Shown piece after piece: positions 1 to 7,648 of a stretch of 20,560 bases of DNA. The stretch spans positions 1 through 20,560 of the forward strand of contig LDAQ01000030.1 of the NCBI GenBank assembly GCA_001028025.1, written 5' to 3'. The stretch's first letter is position 1. Every line of letters starts with the position of its first letter. Both the position numbers and the translations under genes were made by a program. Under the pieces are notes generated by a model. That model did not search any database, was not told the origin of the DNA, and was given only the letters and a program-made list of their open reading frames with translations. This DNA comes from Faecalicatena fissicatena. GTDB lineage: Bacteria > Bacillota > Clostridia > Lachnospirales > Lachnospiraceae.

Positions 1-42
1 TTGTATGCAGTTTTGAAGGTATATACATATGGAATGAGGAGA

Positions 43-66
43 CGATACCCGGTGGTATCGTTTTTT
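43..66 (+). terminator. Intrinsic terminator of the gene left of the window
   Basis: A 7-bp perfect stem (CGATACC, 43-49, with GGTATCG, 54-60) with a 4-nt loop is followed directly by six T residues at 61-66. It points rightwards, so it probably ends a plus-strand gene lying outside the window. Seen directly; its activity is inferred. Confidence 0.8.
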
Positions 67-78
67 GTTGTGTAAAGT

Positions 79-130
79 GTTGTTAATTTTAGAATATTCT
101 GAAAATGGATCGCAAAGGGGTCTGACCCCT
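79..130 (+). repeat. REP-like intergenic repeat, copy 1
   Basis: This copy has a left part with the 10-bp palindrome AGAATATTCT (91-100) and a right part with the hairpin AGGGGT-CTG-ACCCCT (116-130). The same arrangement recurs at 3676-3719 and 6135-6185 in the same orientation, with only a few mismatches. Small GGGGTC/GACCCC palindromes of this kind resemble the REP sequences mobilised by RAYT (Y1-type) transposases in many bacteria. No such transposase is present here, so that link is inference. Confidence 0.8.
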
Positions 131-190
131 AAGAACCAACATCCGCCATAAGTGAATCTAACAAATGGCAAGCTTTCTATCTGTCTCATA

Positions 191-199
191 TGCTATAAT
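191..199 (+). promoter_or_regulatory. Extended -10 promoter of the alpha-galactosidase gene
   Basis: The extended -10 sequence TGCTATAAT at 191-199 (TGn plus TATAAT) lies 27 bases before the start codon. No good -35 is present at 16-18 bp upstream. An extended -10 can compensate, or an activator may be needed, which would fit regulation by the AraC protein encoded at 2493-3365. Confidence 0.55.
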
Positions 200-225
200 C
201 CAAAAGCAAAAGGAGGTTATTCATT

Positions 226-2475
226 ATGTCAGTAGAAATCATATACCACGAGGAATCTAAGGAGTTTCACCTATACAATGATAAGATCAGTTACATTATA
301 ACTGTTCTAAAAAACGGTGAGTTAGGCCAGCTTTATTTTGGCAGGCGTTTGAGGGACCGTGAAAGTTTTGGGCATCTGCTGGAGTTACAGAGGCGCCCCA
401 TGGCTGCATGTGCTTTTCCGGGAGACCTTAGTTTTAGTATGGAGCATATCCGGCAGGAGTACCCGTCCTGGGGACATGGCGATATGAGATATCCCGCGTA
501 TGAAATTGAACAGGAAAGCGGGAGTAGAATTACAGAGTTTGAATATAAGACCCACAGGATTTATGCGGGAAAACCTGGACTGGAAGGTCTGCCCGCTACT
601 TATGCAGAATCGGATGAAGAAGCGCAGACGCTGGAAATTGAACTTGAGGACAGTCTTATACAGACACGTCTGATTCTTACGTACACCATCTTTAGGAATC
701 ACCCGGCAATAGCTAGGAATGCCAGATTTGTATGTGGACTTACGGGAGGGATCCGGCTGAATTCGGCGATGAGTACAAGCCTGGATCTTCCGGATATGGA
801 TTATGAAATGATTGAACTGACCGGTGCATGGTCCAGAGAACGGTCCGTCAGAACGAGAAGGCTGGAGCACGGCGTTCAGAGTATCCATAGTATGAGAGGG
901 TGCAGCAGTAGTAATTATAATCCATTTCTGGCTTTAAAAAGACCCAATGCAGATGAAAATTGCGGTGAAGTGTACGGCTTCAGTCTTGTATACAGCGGGA
1001 ATTTTATTGCACAGGCCGAAGTGGATACGTACCATGTAACCAGAGTCATGATTGGAATTCACCCAAATGGGTTTCAATGGAGTATGAATGCCGGGGAATG
1101 CTTTCAGACTCCCGAAGCAGTGATGGTATATTCGGATACCGGGCTTAACGGGATGAGCCATACCTTTCATGAACTTTACCGCACAAGATTGGCGCGCGGG
1201 ACATGGCGTGACAGGGTACGTCCCATTTTAATTAACAATTGGGAAGCTACTTACTTTAACTTTAATGAAGAAAAGATTATCTCACTGGCAAAAACCGCAA
1301 AACAGCTGGGAATTGAGCTTTTTGTTCTGGACGACGGATGGTTTGGAAGACGTGATGATGACACCTCTTCTTTAGGGGACTGGTATCCTGATGAACGGAA
1401 ACTGCCGGCAGGTATCAAGGGGATTGCAGAGAAAATAAAAGAACTGGGAATGGATTTTGGGCTATGGTTTGAACCGGAGATGGTGAACGAAGACAGCGAT
1501 CTGTACCGCATGCATCCTGACTGGGCGCTGCAGACACCCGGAAGGCGCACTTCTCATGGCCGCAATCAGATGGTTCTCGACTTCTCAAGAGAAGAGGTTG
1601 TTGATTATATTTATTCTATGATGGAAAAAATTCTGGGCGAGGCAGATATTTCATATGTTAAATGGGATATGAACCGCTGTATGACAGAGGTCTTTTCAGC
1701 AGGAAAAAATGCGGATGAGCAGGGAAAGGTGTTTCACCGTTATATCCTGGGAGTATACCGGCTGTATCAGCGCCTGACTGACAGATTTCCTGAAGTACTG
1801 TTCGAGTCCTGTGCCAGCGGCGGAGCAAGATTCGACCCAGGGATGCTTTATTATGCGCCTCAATGCTGGACATCAGATGATACGGATGCTATGGAGCGGC
1901 TAAAAATCCAGTACGGTACGTCCATGGTCTATCCTCTGAGTAGTATGGGGTCTCATGTTTCTGCCTCACCGAATCATCAGCTTAAGAGAATCACACCAAT
2001 GCACAGCAGGGCAAACGTGGCATATTTTGGAACATTTGGTTATGAACTGGATCTGAATGAACTGACAGATGAAGAAAAAGAAGCGATCAAGAATCAGGTA
2101 ATATTTATGAAAGAACACCGGAAACTTATCCAACAGGGTACATTCTACCGTCTTATAAGTCCGTTTGAAGGCAACGGAAATGAGACAGCCTGGATGGTAG
2201 TTTCTTCGGACAAAACAGAGGCATTAATGGGATATTACAGGGTGCTTCAGGAAGTGAATGTTGGCTATCGCCGTCTCAGGCTGCAGGGACTTGACGAAAA
2301 TGTGCTGTACTGGACAGAAAGCAGTACAGAGAATATGGAATACTTTGGGGATGAGCTTCTTCACGCAGGATTTGTTATTTCAGATGAATCCTGCGGAGAA
2401 GACAGCGGCACTTATAATGGCAAAAACGGCGATTACCAATCACGGCTTTATTATTTCCAAAAATGTAGTCAGTAA
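226..2475 (+). CDS. Alpha-galactosidase, glycoside hydrolase family 36
   Basis: This gene encodes a predicted cytoplasmic retaining alpha-galactosidase that would release terminal alpha-1,6-galactose from raffinose-family sugars or melibiose. The protein is 749 aa, near the ~730 aa usual for the clostridial/Geobacillus-type GH36 enzymes. It has an N-terminal beta-sandwich (about 1-330), a TIM barrel opening with ILINNWEATYFNF, and a C-terminal beta domain. The GH36 signature YVKWDMNR puts the nucleophile at Asp481. The CWTSDDTDAMERL block (from residue 547) holds the acid/base, probably Asp551 by the usual ~70-residue spacing. DDGWFGRRDDD and SCASGGARFD are further family blocks. There is no signal peptide. 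An AGGAGG site sits just before the ATG. It is convergent with an AraC regulator that is its likely controller. No sugar transporter lies beside it, which is unusual for such loci. The family call is secure; the exact substrate is not visible. Confidence 0.95.
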   Translation: MSVEIIYHEESKEFHLYNDKISYIITVLKNGELGQLYFGRRLRDRESFGHLLELQRRPMAACAFPGDLSFSMEHIRQEYPSWGHGDMRYPAYEIEQESGSRITEFEYKTHRIYAGKPGLEGLPATYAESDEEAQTLEIELEDSLIQTRLILTYTIFRNHPAIARNARFVCGLTGGIRLNSAMSTSLDLPDMDYEMIELTGAWSRERSVRTRRLEHGVQSIHSMRGCSSSNYNPFLALKRPNADENCGEVYGFSLVYSGNFIAQAEVDTYHVTRVMIGIHPNGFQWSMNAGECFQTPEAVMVYSDTGLNGMSHTFHELYRTRLARGTWRDRVRPILINNWEATYFNFNEEKIISLAKTAKQLGIELFVLDDGWFGRRDDDTSSLGDWYPDERKLPAGIKGIAEKIKELGMDFGLWFEPEMVNEDSDLYRMHPDWALQTPGRRTSHGRNQMVLDFSREEVVDYIYSMMEKILGEADISYVKWDMNRCMTEVFSAGKNADEQGKVFHRYILGVYRLYQRLTDRFPEVLFESCASGGARFDPGMLYYAPQCWTSDDTDAMERLKIQYGTSMVYPLSSMGSHVSASPNHQLKRITPMHSRANVAYFGTFGYELDLNELTDEEKEAIKNQVIFMKEHRKLIQQGTFYRLISPFEGNGNETAWMVVSSDKTEALMGYYRVLQEVNVGYRRLRLQGLDENVLYWTESSTENMEYFGDELLHAGFVISDESCGEDSGTYNGKNGDYQSRLYYFQKCSQ

Positions 2476-2492
2476 GGCTGGCAGATATCGTA

Positions 2493-3365
2493 TTACTTAA
2501 AAGAATCGTTTTCATGTGGATCCTTGATACGTATCGTGCGGGATGAGAGTCTGTTATTGCGGCGATATTCACTGGGGCTTAAGCCGGTTACCTGCCGGAA
2601 GGCTTTTGTAAAAGCGAGTTCATTGGTATATCCGCAGGAATATGCGATATTGCGAATCAAGTGATCGCTATCGGCAAGGAGCTCGGCAGCCCTGGTAATC
2701 CTGTACTTTTTCAAAAACTGCTGCGGTGAGAAATGCACATTTTTCTGAAAAAGGGTTGACAGGTAACAGCGGTTCAGGGAAACATAGTCTGCAATCTGCT
2801 GTACCGTTATCGGAGATTGATAATTCACTTTAATAAATTCTATTGCTTTAGCAACGTACTGGCTTTCTGTGTGCTGCTCACCCGGGTGATACACTCCAGG
2901 TGACTTAGCCAGATAAGAAAAAAATTGATACAAAAGCCCCTGATTATAAAGCTCATTACAGTAATCTGCTGCATAATGTTCCAACATATCCAGGATAATA
3001 TCGTGCAGTTCCTGAATATAGGGGCAGGCGATAACGGGGGTTTCCTGCGAAAGACCACAGAGGGAGAGATGGTGCCTTACCATGTCCCCCTCTGCTGCTA
3101 TCCAGAGATAAGTCCAGGGCTCCTTATCATCTGCCTGGTAAAACGTCAGATCTCCCGGACAGATAAGGAAACCCTGCCCTTTTTCGATAGGATGGCAGAC
3201 ATTGCCTGCAAAAAATTTTCCTTTTCCCTCCAGACAAAAATGAAACAGATAGTATTCCCTCATTGCAGGGCCAAAAGAGTAAGAGGGGCTGCAGGACTGG
3301 CAGCCGCAGAACAGCGGATAAAAATGGCGGTTATTATGGATTTCTAATTGTGTAAATGTGTACAT
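2493..3365 (-). CDS. AraC-family transcriptional regulator, sugar-type (cupin plus HTH_18)
   Basis: The 290-aa protein has the AraC/MsmR architecture. The N-terminal cupin-like sensing domain (about 20-150) includes the blocks GKGKFFAGN and KGQGFLICPGD. The C-terminal double helix-turn-helix (about 180-275) contains VQQIADYVSLNRCYLSTLFQ and the classic second helix block IAYSCGYTNELAFTKAFRQ, followed by GLSPSEYRR. The start is supported by AAGGAG (3381-3376) ten bases before the ATG and by a promoter further upstream. It ends 17 bases from the end of the convergent alpha-galactosidase gene, so it is the best candidate for that gene's regulator and would sense an alpha-galactoside. The pairing is inferred from neighbourhood and from MsmR/RafR-type precedents, not from a visible operator. 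I found no clear terminator in the short gap between the two genes. Confidence 0.9.
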   Translation of the reverse strand: MYTFTQLEIHNNRHFYPLFCGCQSCSPSYSFGPAMREYYLFHFCLEGKGKFFAGNVCHPIEKGQGFLICPGDLTFYQADDKEPWTYLWIAAEGDMVRHHLSLCGLSQETPVIACPYIQELHDIILDMLEHYAADYCNELYNQGLLYQFFSYLAKSPGVYHPGEQHTESQYVAKAIEFIKVNYQSPITVQQIADYVSLNRCYLSTLFQKNVHFSPQQFLKKYRITRAAELLADSDHLIRNIAYSCGYTNELAFTKAFRQVTGLSPSEYRRNNRLSSRTIRIKDPHENDSFK

Positions 3366-3498
3366 ATATAGATGTCTCCTTGGTGAAATTTACCTGAGTC
3401 ACTCATCAAATTAAGCCAGTCAGAAGGCGCGGGGACCTCAATCACTTTTCGACGGCCAATGGGGCGGTGCGTTACTAACAGGGAAGTTTTAAGCTTAT

Positions 3499-3526
3499 CT
3501 TATACTTTTCCATATGTACCTGTCAA
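3499..3526 (-). promoter_or_regulatory. Sigma-A type promoter of the AraC gene
   Basis: On the minus strand a consensus -35, TTGACA (3526-3521), is followed after 16 bp by TATAAG (3504-3499). The predicted transcript has about 130 nt of leader before the ATG at 3365. No strong structure is visible in that leader. Confidence 0.7.
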
Positions 3527-3766
3527 GCGAATGCATGCCTGGATATTTCGATGAACAAATATAGAAATTGGCGTTACAGTTCTGAATAGCATTCAGCCAG
3601 AATGATGGAGGGTGCCTGATGGGGCCGAATCATTTCATAGAACCGGAAGTGCCTAATTGACAGAATATTTGATATGTTTAGAATATTCTGAAAACGAAGG
3701 GCAAAGGGGTCTGACCTCTAAATTGAAAGAAATTAATGAAATATTAATTTATTTATCGGAATATTC
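3527..3766. other. Intergenic region between the AraC gene and the surface-protein gene
   Basis: No coding signal is visible on either strand. It contains a small dyad, CTGAAT-AGC-ATTCAG (3582-3596), of unknown role, repeat copy 2 (3676-3719), and a run of partial AGAATATT-like sequences on both sides of that repeat (3661-3670, 3758-3767). These look like decayed pieces of the same element. Confidence 0.5.
3676..3719 (+). repeat. REP-like intergenic repeat, copy 2
   Basis: This copy carries the GAATATTCTGAAAA block and the AGGGGT-CTG-ACCTCT hairpin. One arm has a T in place of C, so the hairpin has one mismatch compared with copy 1. It also lacks the TTGTTAATTT left end shared by copies 1 and 3, so it is the most degraded of the three. 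Confidence 0.75.
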
Positions 3767-3775
3767 TGATATAAT
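3767..3775 (+). promoter_or_regulatory. Extended -10 promoter of the surface-protein gene
   Basis: TGATATAAT (TGn plus TATAAT at 3770-3775) sits in a very A/T-rich tract about 70 bases before the ATG at 3843. A second overlapping TATAAT lies at 3775-3780. The -35 region is weak. Confidence 0.5.
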
Positions 3776-3842
3776 ATAATAAAGGTACTTTTTGTCTGGC
3801 ATGATTCGTATTCAGATACAATCTCAAAAGGAGGTGGGATTT

Positions 3843-5969
3843 ATGAAACGGAAGAGTAGTAGAGGATTGGCTTTATTGTTAACTTTAGTTTTAGCAGGGG
3901 CGTCGGGGATGCTGCCTGCAGTTCCGGTTTCTGCAGAGACGGGAAACAATATGCAGAATACAGGAGTACAGAAACCGGAAGTAATTGAAAAGACAGCAGA
4001 TAGTATTAAGCTGAGGACAGAACAAAATTGTGAATATGCCATAGAGACAGAGAAGGATAATGGGAAAGTATGGAAGTGGGCTGACGCAGGACAGTATGAT
4101 AAGGTGAGTGAAACGGTCGCATTTACCGGTCTGCAGTCTGGAACACAATACAGATTTGCATGCCGGCAGGCTGGGGAAGATGCTATATTATACCAGAATA
4201 CGGCTTCAACAAATGCAGCGGTCACTAATACAGCGCCGGATACTTCCCCGAACCAGCCGCAGAATCTGCCTGATATTGCGACTACACCATCAGATGAGGC
4301 TCAGAAGCCGGATGGGGGAGAGGATACACAGGGGCAGCCGGGTGAAACAAAGAATCCGGCAGACGAAAAGACTGAAAGTACAAATATTCCTGAGGATGAC
4401 AGTAGTCAGTTGCCAGACGAGAACAAAAATACGGCAAATGGCAGTCAGAATCCGGAAGATGCTGCTAAAAAGACAGCAAATGAAAATCAGAGCCCAGGTT
4501 ATGCAAGGGCTCCCGGCCCCACGCTTACAGCCCCAGAGTCACCGATTATTAAAGAGGTAAAAGATACGGAGATTACACTGGGACTTCCCAGGAATGCAGA
4601 TCTGAATTATAACTACGAATATAGTATTGATGGAACAGATTTTCAGGCTGATCCTGAATTTGACAAGCTCACCCCGGATACAGCATATAAGTTCTATCTA
4701 AGGATCGCGGCGGGGGAATATGAGGGGGTAACCTATCCTGCAAGCGATAGCAGTGTACCGGCTGATGCAAGGACAAAGAAATCTGCTCCTGAGAAACCTC
4801 AATATTCACCAGAATTGAAAGAAAGAACCAATACAAGTGTAACGTTAAAAGTGTCAGATAAAGAGAAGGGACCGGATACTCTGGAATTTGGACTGCTGGG
4901 CAGCGGAACAGACACTGAATGGAATACAACAGGTGTATTTGACAAGCTGACTCCTGGTACGGAATATCAATTTGTAGTGCGCCGTATTGCAGATGATAAG
5001 GTACAGATGCAGGGAGAGAACAGTGATGCGCTTCGTGTAACAACTTTACAGGATCCGGCTGCTGCTGCAGCTGCACCGAAAATCCTGAAACGTTCGGATA
5101 CAGCTATTGTACTTAAGGCAGCAGATAATCAGGATTATGGAATACTGATGTCAGACGGGTCTGTCAGCTGGCAGGAAGATGCAGCGTTTGAAGGACTGGA
5201 GCCGGATACGGTATATCAATTTGTAACACGCGCAAAATACGATCCGGATAAAGCCATGGAAAGTCTTCCAAGTGAAACGGCAAAATATAAGACTGCAATA
5301 GGTTTTGACGGTGCAAGGATAACCGGGATCGAAAATGGCGGTACCTATGAAGCAGAAACTGTCTATACTGCTACAGCAGTTGGTGTCGGAATGGAGAACG
5401 CATCTCCGGCAGCCGGAGATACAAGATGGGTTCCAAAGACATGGACCTGGGGGAAAGAGATAAAAAGCTGGGATAATCCTCCATATACAGTTAAATTCAA
5501 ATGTATAAAGACTGGAGATTATGATTTAACAGTTGGCTATCAGCTGGAAGAGTATACCAGTGAGGGCTGGAAAGCAACAGAATATACAAAATCAGTCGGC
5601 ATATCCTTCCATATCATTGAGAAAAAAGTGACTGTTTACACCCTCACGGCAGAGGCTGGAGCAAACGGAAAGATTAATCCAAGCGGCAGTGTGGATGCTG
5701 AGAAGGGGAAGGATTACGAATTTACATTTACCCCGGATAAAGGATACCGCGTTGCAAAGGTTCTGGTAGATGGCAAGGAAGTGAAGGCGTCGAATAACCG
5801 GTATACTTTTACAAACGTCCAGGACAATCATAAGATTTCCGTTACTTTTGAGAAAGACAAATGGACACCCAAGACCGGAGATAATACTCAGTTTGCAATT
5901 ATACTCGGTGTCTTTGTGATATCAGGATTGGCTGTAATGATCTTAGCATACCGCAAGAAAAAACGGTAA
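3843..5969 (+). CDS. Sortase-anchored surface protein with Fn3-like domains and an InlB-B-type repeat
   Basis: The 708-aa protein is predicted to be exported and fixed to the cell wall. It has a Sec signal peptide with cleavage after PVSA (residue 31). One Fn3-like unit (about 42-115) is followed by a hydrophilic Pro/Asn/Gln/Thr/Asp-rich linker (about 120-228). Three more Fn3-like units (about 230-312, 316-404 and 411-480) share a repeated LTPDT-Y-F or LTPGTEYQF motif. A further beta-rich segment (482-596) precedes a divergent InlB B-repeat-like domain (about 597-670; AGANGKINPSG, GYRVAKVLVDGKEV). The end carries TPKTGD (675-680), one TM helix and the tail RKKKR, which is the layout of a sortase sorting signal with Thr in place of Leu. 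The start at 3843 is chosen because AAGGAGGT (3828-3834) precedes it; an in-frame TTG at 3792 has no such site. No sortase gene is in the window. The ligand is unknown; adhesion or glycan binding is a guess. Confidence 0.85.
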   Translation: MKRKSSRGLALLLTLVLAGASGMLPAVPVSAETGNNMQNTGVQKPEVIEKTADSIKLRTEQNCEYAIETEKDNGKVWKWADAGQYDKVSETVAFTGLQSGTQYRFACRQAGEDAILYQNTASTNAAVTNTAPDTSPNQPQNLPDIATTPSDEAQKPDGGEDTQGQPGETKNPADEKTESTNIPEDDSSQLPDENKNTANGSQNPEDAAKKTANENQSPGYARAPGPTLTAPESPIIKEVKDTEITLGLPRNADLNYNYEYSIDGTDFQADPEFDKLTPDTAYKFYLRIAAGEYEGVTYPASDSSVPADARTKKSAPEKPQYSPELKERTNTSVTLKVSDKEKGPDTLEFGLLGSGTDTEWNTTGVFDKLTPGTEYQFVVRRIADDKVQMQGENSDALRVTTLQDPAAAAAAPKILKRSDTAIVLKAADNQDYGILMSDGSVSWQEDAAFEGLEPDTVYQFVTRAKYDPDKAMESLPSETAKYKTAIGFDGARITGIENGGTYEAETVYTATAVGVGMENASPAAGDTRWVPKTWTWGKEIKSWDNPPYTVKFKCIKTGDYDLTVGYQLEEYTSEGWKATEYTKSVGISFHIIEKKVTVYTLTAEAGANGKINPSGSVDAEKGKDYEFTFTPDKGYRVAKVLVDGKEVKASNNRYTFTNVQDNHKISVTFEKDKWTPKTGDNTQFAIILGVFVISGLAVMILAYRKKKR

Positions 5970-6091
5970 GTACCGTTCCATATGCATACGCTGTATATAG
6001 TATGAAAGAAAACAGAAAGTTACTTGAAATGTTAAGACAATTGTAAAAAGCGATTACGTGCAGCTTTACAATTCAATAAAAGAATAATCTT

Positions 6092-6125
6092 AGAGGACGC
6101 TGAGACAGGGAGCGTCCTCTTTATT
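6092..6125 (+). terminator. Strong intrinsic terminator after the surface-protein gene
   Basis: A perfect 10-bp stem, AGAGGACGCT (6092-6101) with AGCGTCCTCT (6111-6120), has a 9-nt loop and a T-rich tail. It lies about 120 bases after the stop codon. The upstream side is A-rich only in part, so termination of the opposite strand is less certain. Confidence 0.85.
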
Positions 6126-6134
6126 GTTTGAAGA

Positions 6135-6185
6135 GTTGTTAATTTAAGAATATTCTGAAAACGGAGCGCAAAGGGGTCTGACCCC
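6135..6185 (+). repeat. REP-like intergenic repeat, copy 3 (runs into a coding region)
   Basis: It is near-identical to copy 1 across its whole length, with the shared left end TTGTTAATTT, the AGAATATTCT palindrome, GCAAAGGGG and the AGGGGTCTGACCCC hairpin. It overlaps the 3' end of the minus-strand AraC gene at 6144-6935 and supplies that gene's stop codon. Confidence 0.8.
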
Positions 6186-6935
6186 GCCCTTGTACTCACT
6201 GGCGCTGATCCCGACTATTTTTTTGAATACCTTACAAAAATAAGTCTGACTGTTATACCCCACAGCAAATGTGATTTCTTTTATGTTTTTATCCGATTGA
6301 TCCAGCAGTTCCATCGCCTTATCTATACGCAGCTTAGTGATATAGTCAATATAGTTCATTCCGAGCTCATGTTTCAGTGATTTGCTTAAATAGGAGGGAC
6401 TGACTTTATGTTCCATGGCAAGTTGCTCCAGCGAGAAGTCGCAGGTGTAATTTTGGTTTATATAAGTAATAATTTTTTTCACATCTATGTCTTCTGCATT
6501 CACAGGTTCATGCCCTTCACAGCTGTCACAACAGGCTCTGACAAAGTTTAAAAATGCTATTTTTACATAGTCGGTATCCTGGCTGGCAGAGATGGTTGAC
6601 AACAGGTCGCTGCATAGGTCAGCGATCAGGACAAAACTACAGTTTATAGTGGTGAGATACCTTTTGAGGGCGCTTAGGGAATCCCGGAGATTTTCGCACA
6701 AGAGTGCGGGGGTACGGTTGCTTTGCTCAAGCAGGGCCTGAAAGAGATGTTTAGCCTTTTCCAGGCTTTTTTCGGTATCCCCTTTAGAAATGGACTGACC
6801 CAGCTCTGTCTCCAGGGCGTATATCTTGGCAGAGCCGTTGGGCGCTGTGAGGACAACCTGGCGGTGCCCTTTCAGCATTTTTTTATTTAATGCTTTAAAT
6901 TCAGCCACTTCCTCACAGATCCGGAGTCGGTTCAC
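6144..6935 (-). CDS. AraC-family regulator, probably 5'-truncated and with a repeat-derived C-terminus
   Basis: The 263-aa frame has a clear C-terminal AraC DNA-binding domain (about 160-250): FSLEQLAMEHKVSPSYLSKSLK, then ITFAVGYNSQTYFCKVFKK and VGISASEYK. The region before it (about 30-145) is helical and resembles the middle part of larger YesN/AraC-type regulators. Both ends look abnormal. The first ~12 codons (from a GTG at 6935 with no good ribosome binding site) are the antisense of a recognisable plus-strand protein fragment, so the native 5' part seems lost. After the normal end near SEYKG, the last 13 residues and the stop are read from repeat copy 3. It could still be expressed as a short DNA-binding protein, but I consider it a remnant. 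No obvious target gene is adjacent. Confidence 0.7.
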   Translation of the reverse strand: MNRLRICEEVAEFKALNKKMLKGHRQVVLTAPNGSAKIYALETELGQSISKGDTEKSLEKAKHLFQALLEQSNRTPALLCENLRDSLSALKRYLTTINCSFVLIADLCSDLLSTISASQDTDYVKIAFLNFVRACCDSCEGHEPVNAEDIDVKKIITYINQNYTCDFSLEQLAMEHKVSPSYLSKSLKHELGMNYIDYITKLRIDKAMELLDQSDKNIKEITFAVGYNSQTYFCKVFKKIVGISASEYKGGVRPLCAPFSEYS

Positions 6936-7367
6936 CGCACTATGAACCTACTATGCGAAGGCGTCCTTGGCCGGCTGGATTATCTGGAAGAGCACCAGCT
7001 GTTGTCTCTGAATAATGAAGGTACATACGTAGGATCAGGAGGCCTGGGCTATACCGATGACCTGCCGACACCGAACCAGACAACAGACATAGTGACGGCA
7101 AAGAACATGTGGGGATTCGTAGAAAGCCAGGAGACCATGGCAATCAATCCCGATCTCTACGGTGAATTCATATTCCCTTACCACAAGAAAATAGCAGCCC
7201 GCTTCGGTCTGAATTGTTCCAGATGCTGCGAGCCTTACGAACCAAGGTGGAAATACGTAAAAAAACTGCCCAATCTCCTACGCGTATCCTGCTCCCCGTG
7301 GTCCGACTGGACCACCATACAGGAAAACCTGGGGCAAAATTACATAGCATCAGTCAAACCAACTCCT
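6903..7367 (+). pseudogene. Fragment of a uroporphyrinogen-decarboxylase-like (URO-D/MtaA-type) gene
   Basis: The plus strand reads as a continuous conserved stretch, starting before the first in-frame ATG (6942) at about HFLTDPESVHRT and continuing through LDYLEEHQLLSLNN, GSGGLGYTDDLP, CCEPYEPRWKYVKKLPNL and RVSCSPWSDW to NYIASVKPTPTP. These blocks (notably CCEP, then PNL-R-S-SPW) match the middle of URO-D-related proteins of about 400 aa that are common in Lachnospiraceae. I am working from memory of that family. The N-terminal and C-terminal thirds are missing. No ribosome binding site precedes 6942. After about 7367 the frame loses family resemblance and stops at 7400. It is therefore an internal fragment, not a gene. 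Confidence 0.65.
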
Positions 7368-7574
7368 ACACCTTCTAACCGCGCACTCTACAGATTTTGA
7401 AACGGCATACACACCCCCGCCGGAAGCCAGGCTCACTTTTTCCCAGCTAGGTGCCTCCAGCGGAAGGGATGGCTCCCGTTGGGATTGCCTTTCGGGGGAA
7501 GCGGATTGAGCTGGATATGCGAGAAGCTCGGGCTGCCCCTGCATCTTTGCCTTCTTCAGGCGTCTTCATATTTT
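7368..7574. other. Unassigned GC-rich stretch between scar region and sensor operon
   Basis: About 200 bases have no recognisable gene. A 64-codon minus-strand frame (7350-7544) exists, but it shows no motif I know, no ribosome binding site, and overlaps the URO-D fragment. The plus strand has several small GC hairpins (for example GAGCT with AGCTC near 7507-7535) but nothing resembling a known RNA family. It may be debris from the same rearrangement as the neighbouring fragment. Confidence 0.35.
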
Positions 7575-7618
7575 TATAAGAATTTTGTAAGGGAATATTT
7601 AAATGAGGATCTTATAAT
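7575..7618 (+). promoter_or_regulatory. Promoter and likely autoregulatory site of the VanR-like operon
   Basis: A consensus TATAAT (7613-7618) lies 30 bases before the response-regulator ATG, without a matching -35. Upstream are the half-sites TATAAG (7575-7580) and TGTAAG (7586-7591) in direct repeat, exactly 11 bp apart. That is the spacing typical of OmpR/PhoB-class regulator boxes. Binding by the encoded regulator is inferred. Confidence 0.5.
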
Positions 7619-7648
7619 TTAAGTAAATGTTATTAGAGGAGGCTGCGG

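Noticed and set aside
165..180. Possible catabolite-repression (cre) site before the alpha-galactosidase gene
   Set aside because: Only the outer bases resemble the consensus. The central CG is replaced by GC and several other positions fail.
6860..6875. Another copy of the GGCGGTGCCCTTT core found at the right edge
   Set aside because: The match is about 14 bases and lies within the conserved reading frame of the AraC protein, and the flanks differ. I treat it as chance.
7350..7544. 64-codon minus-strand frame as a small protein gene
   Set aside because: It has no ribosome binding site, overlaps the URO-D-like fragment and has no recognisable feature.
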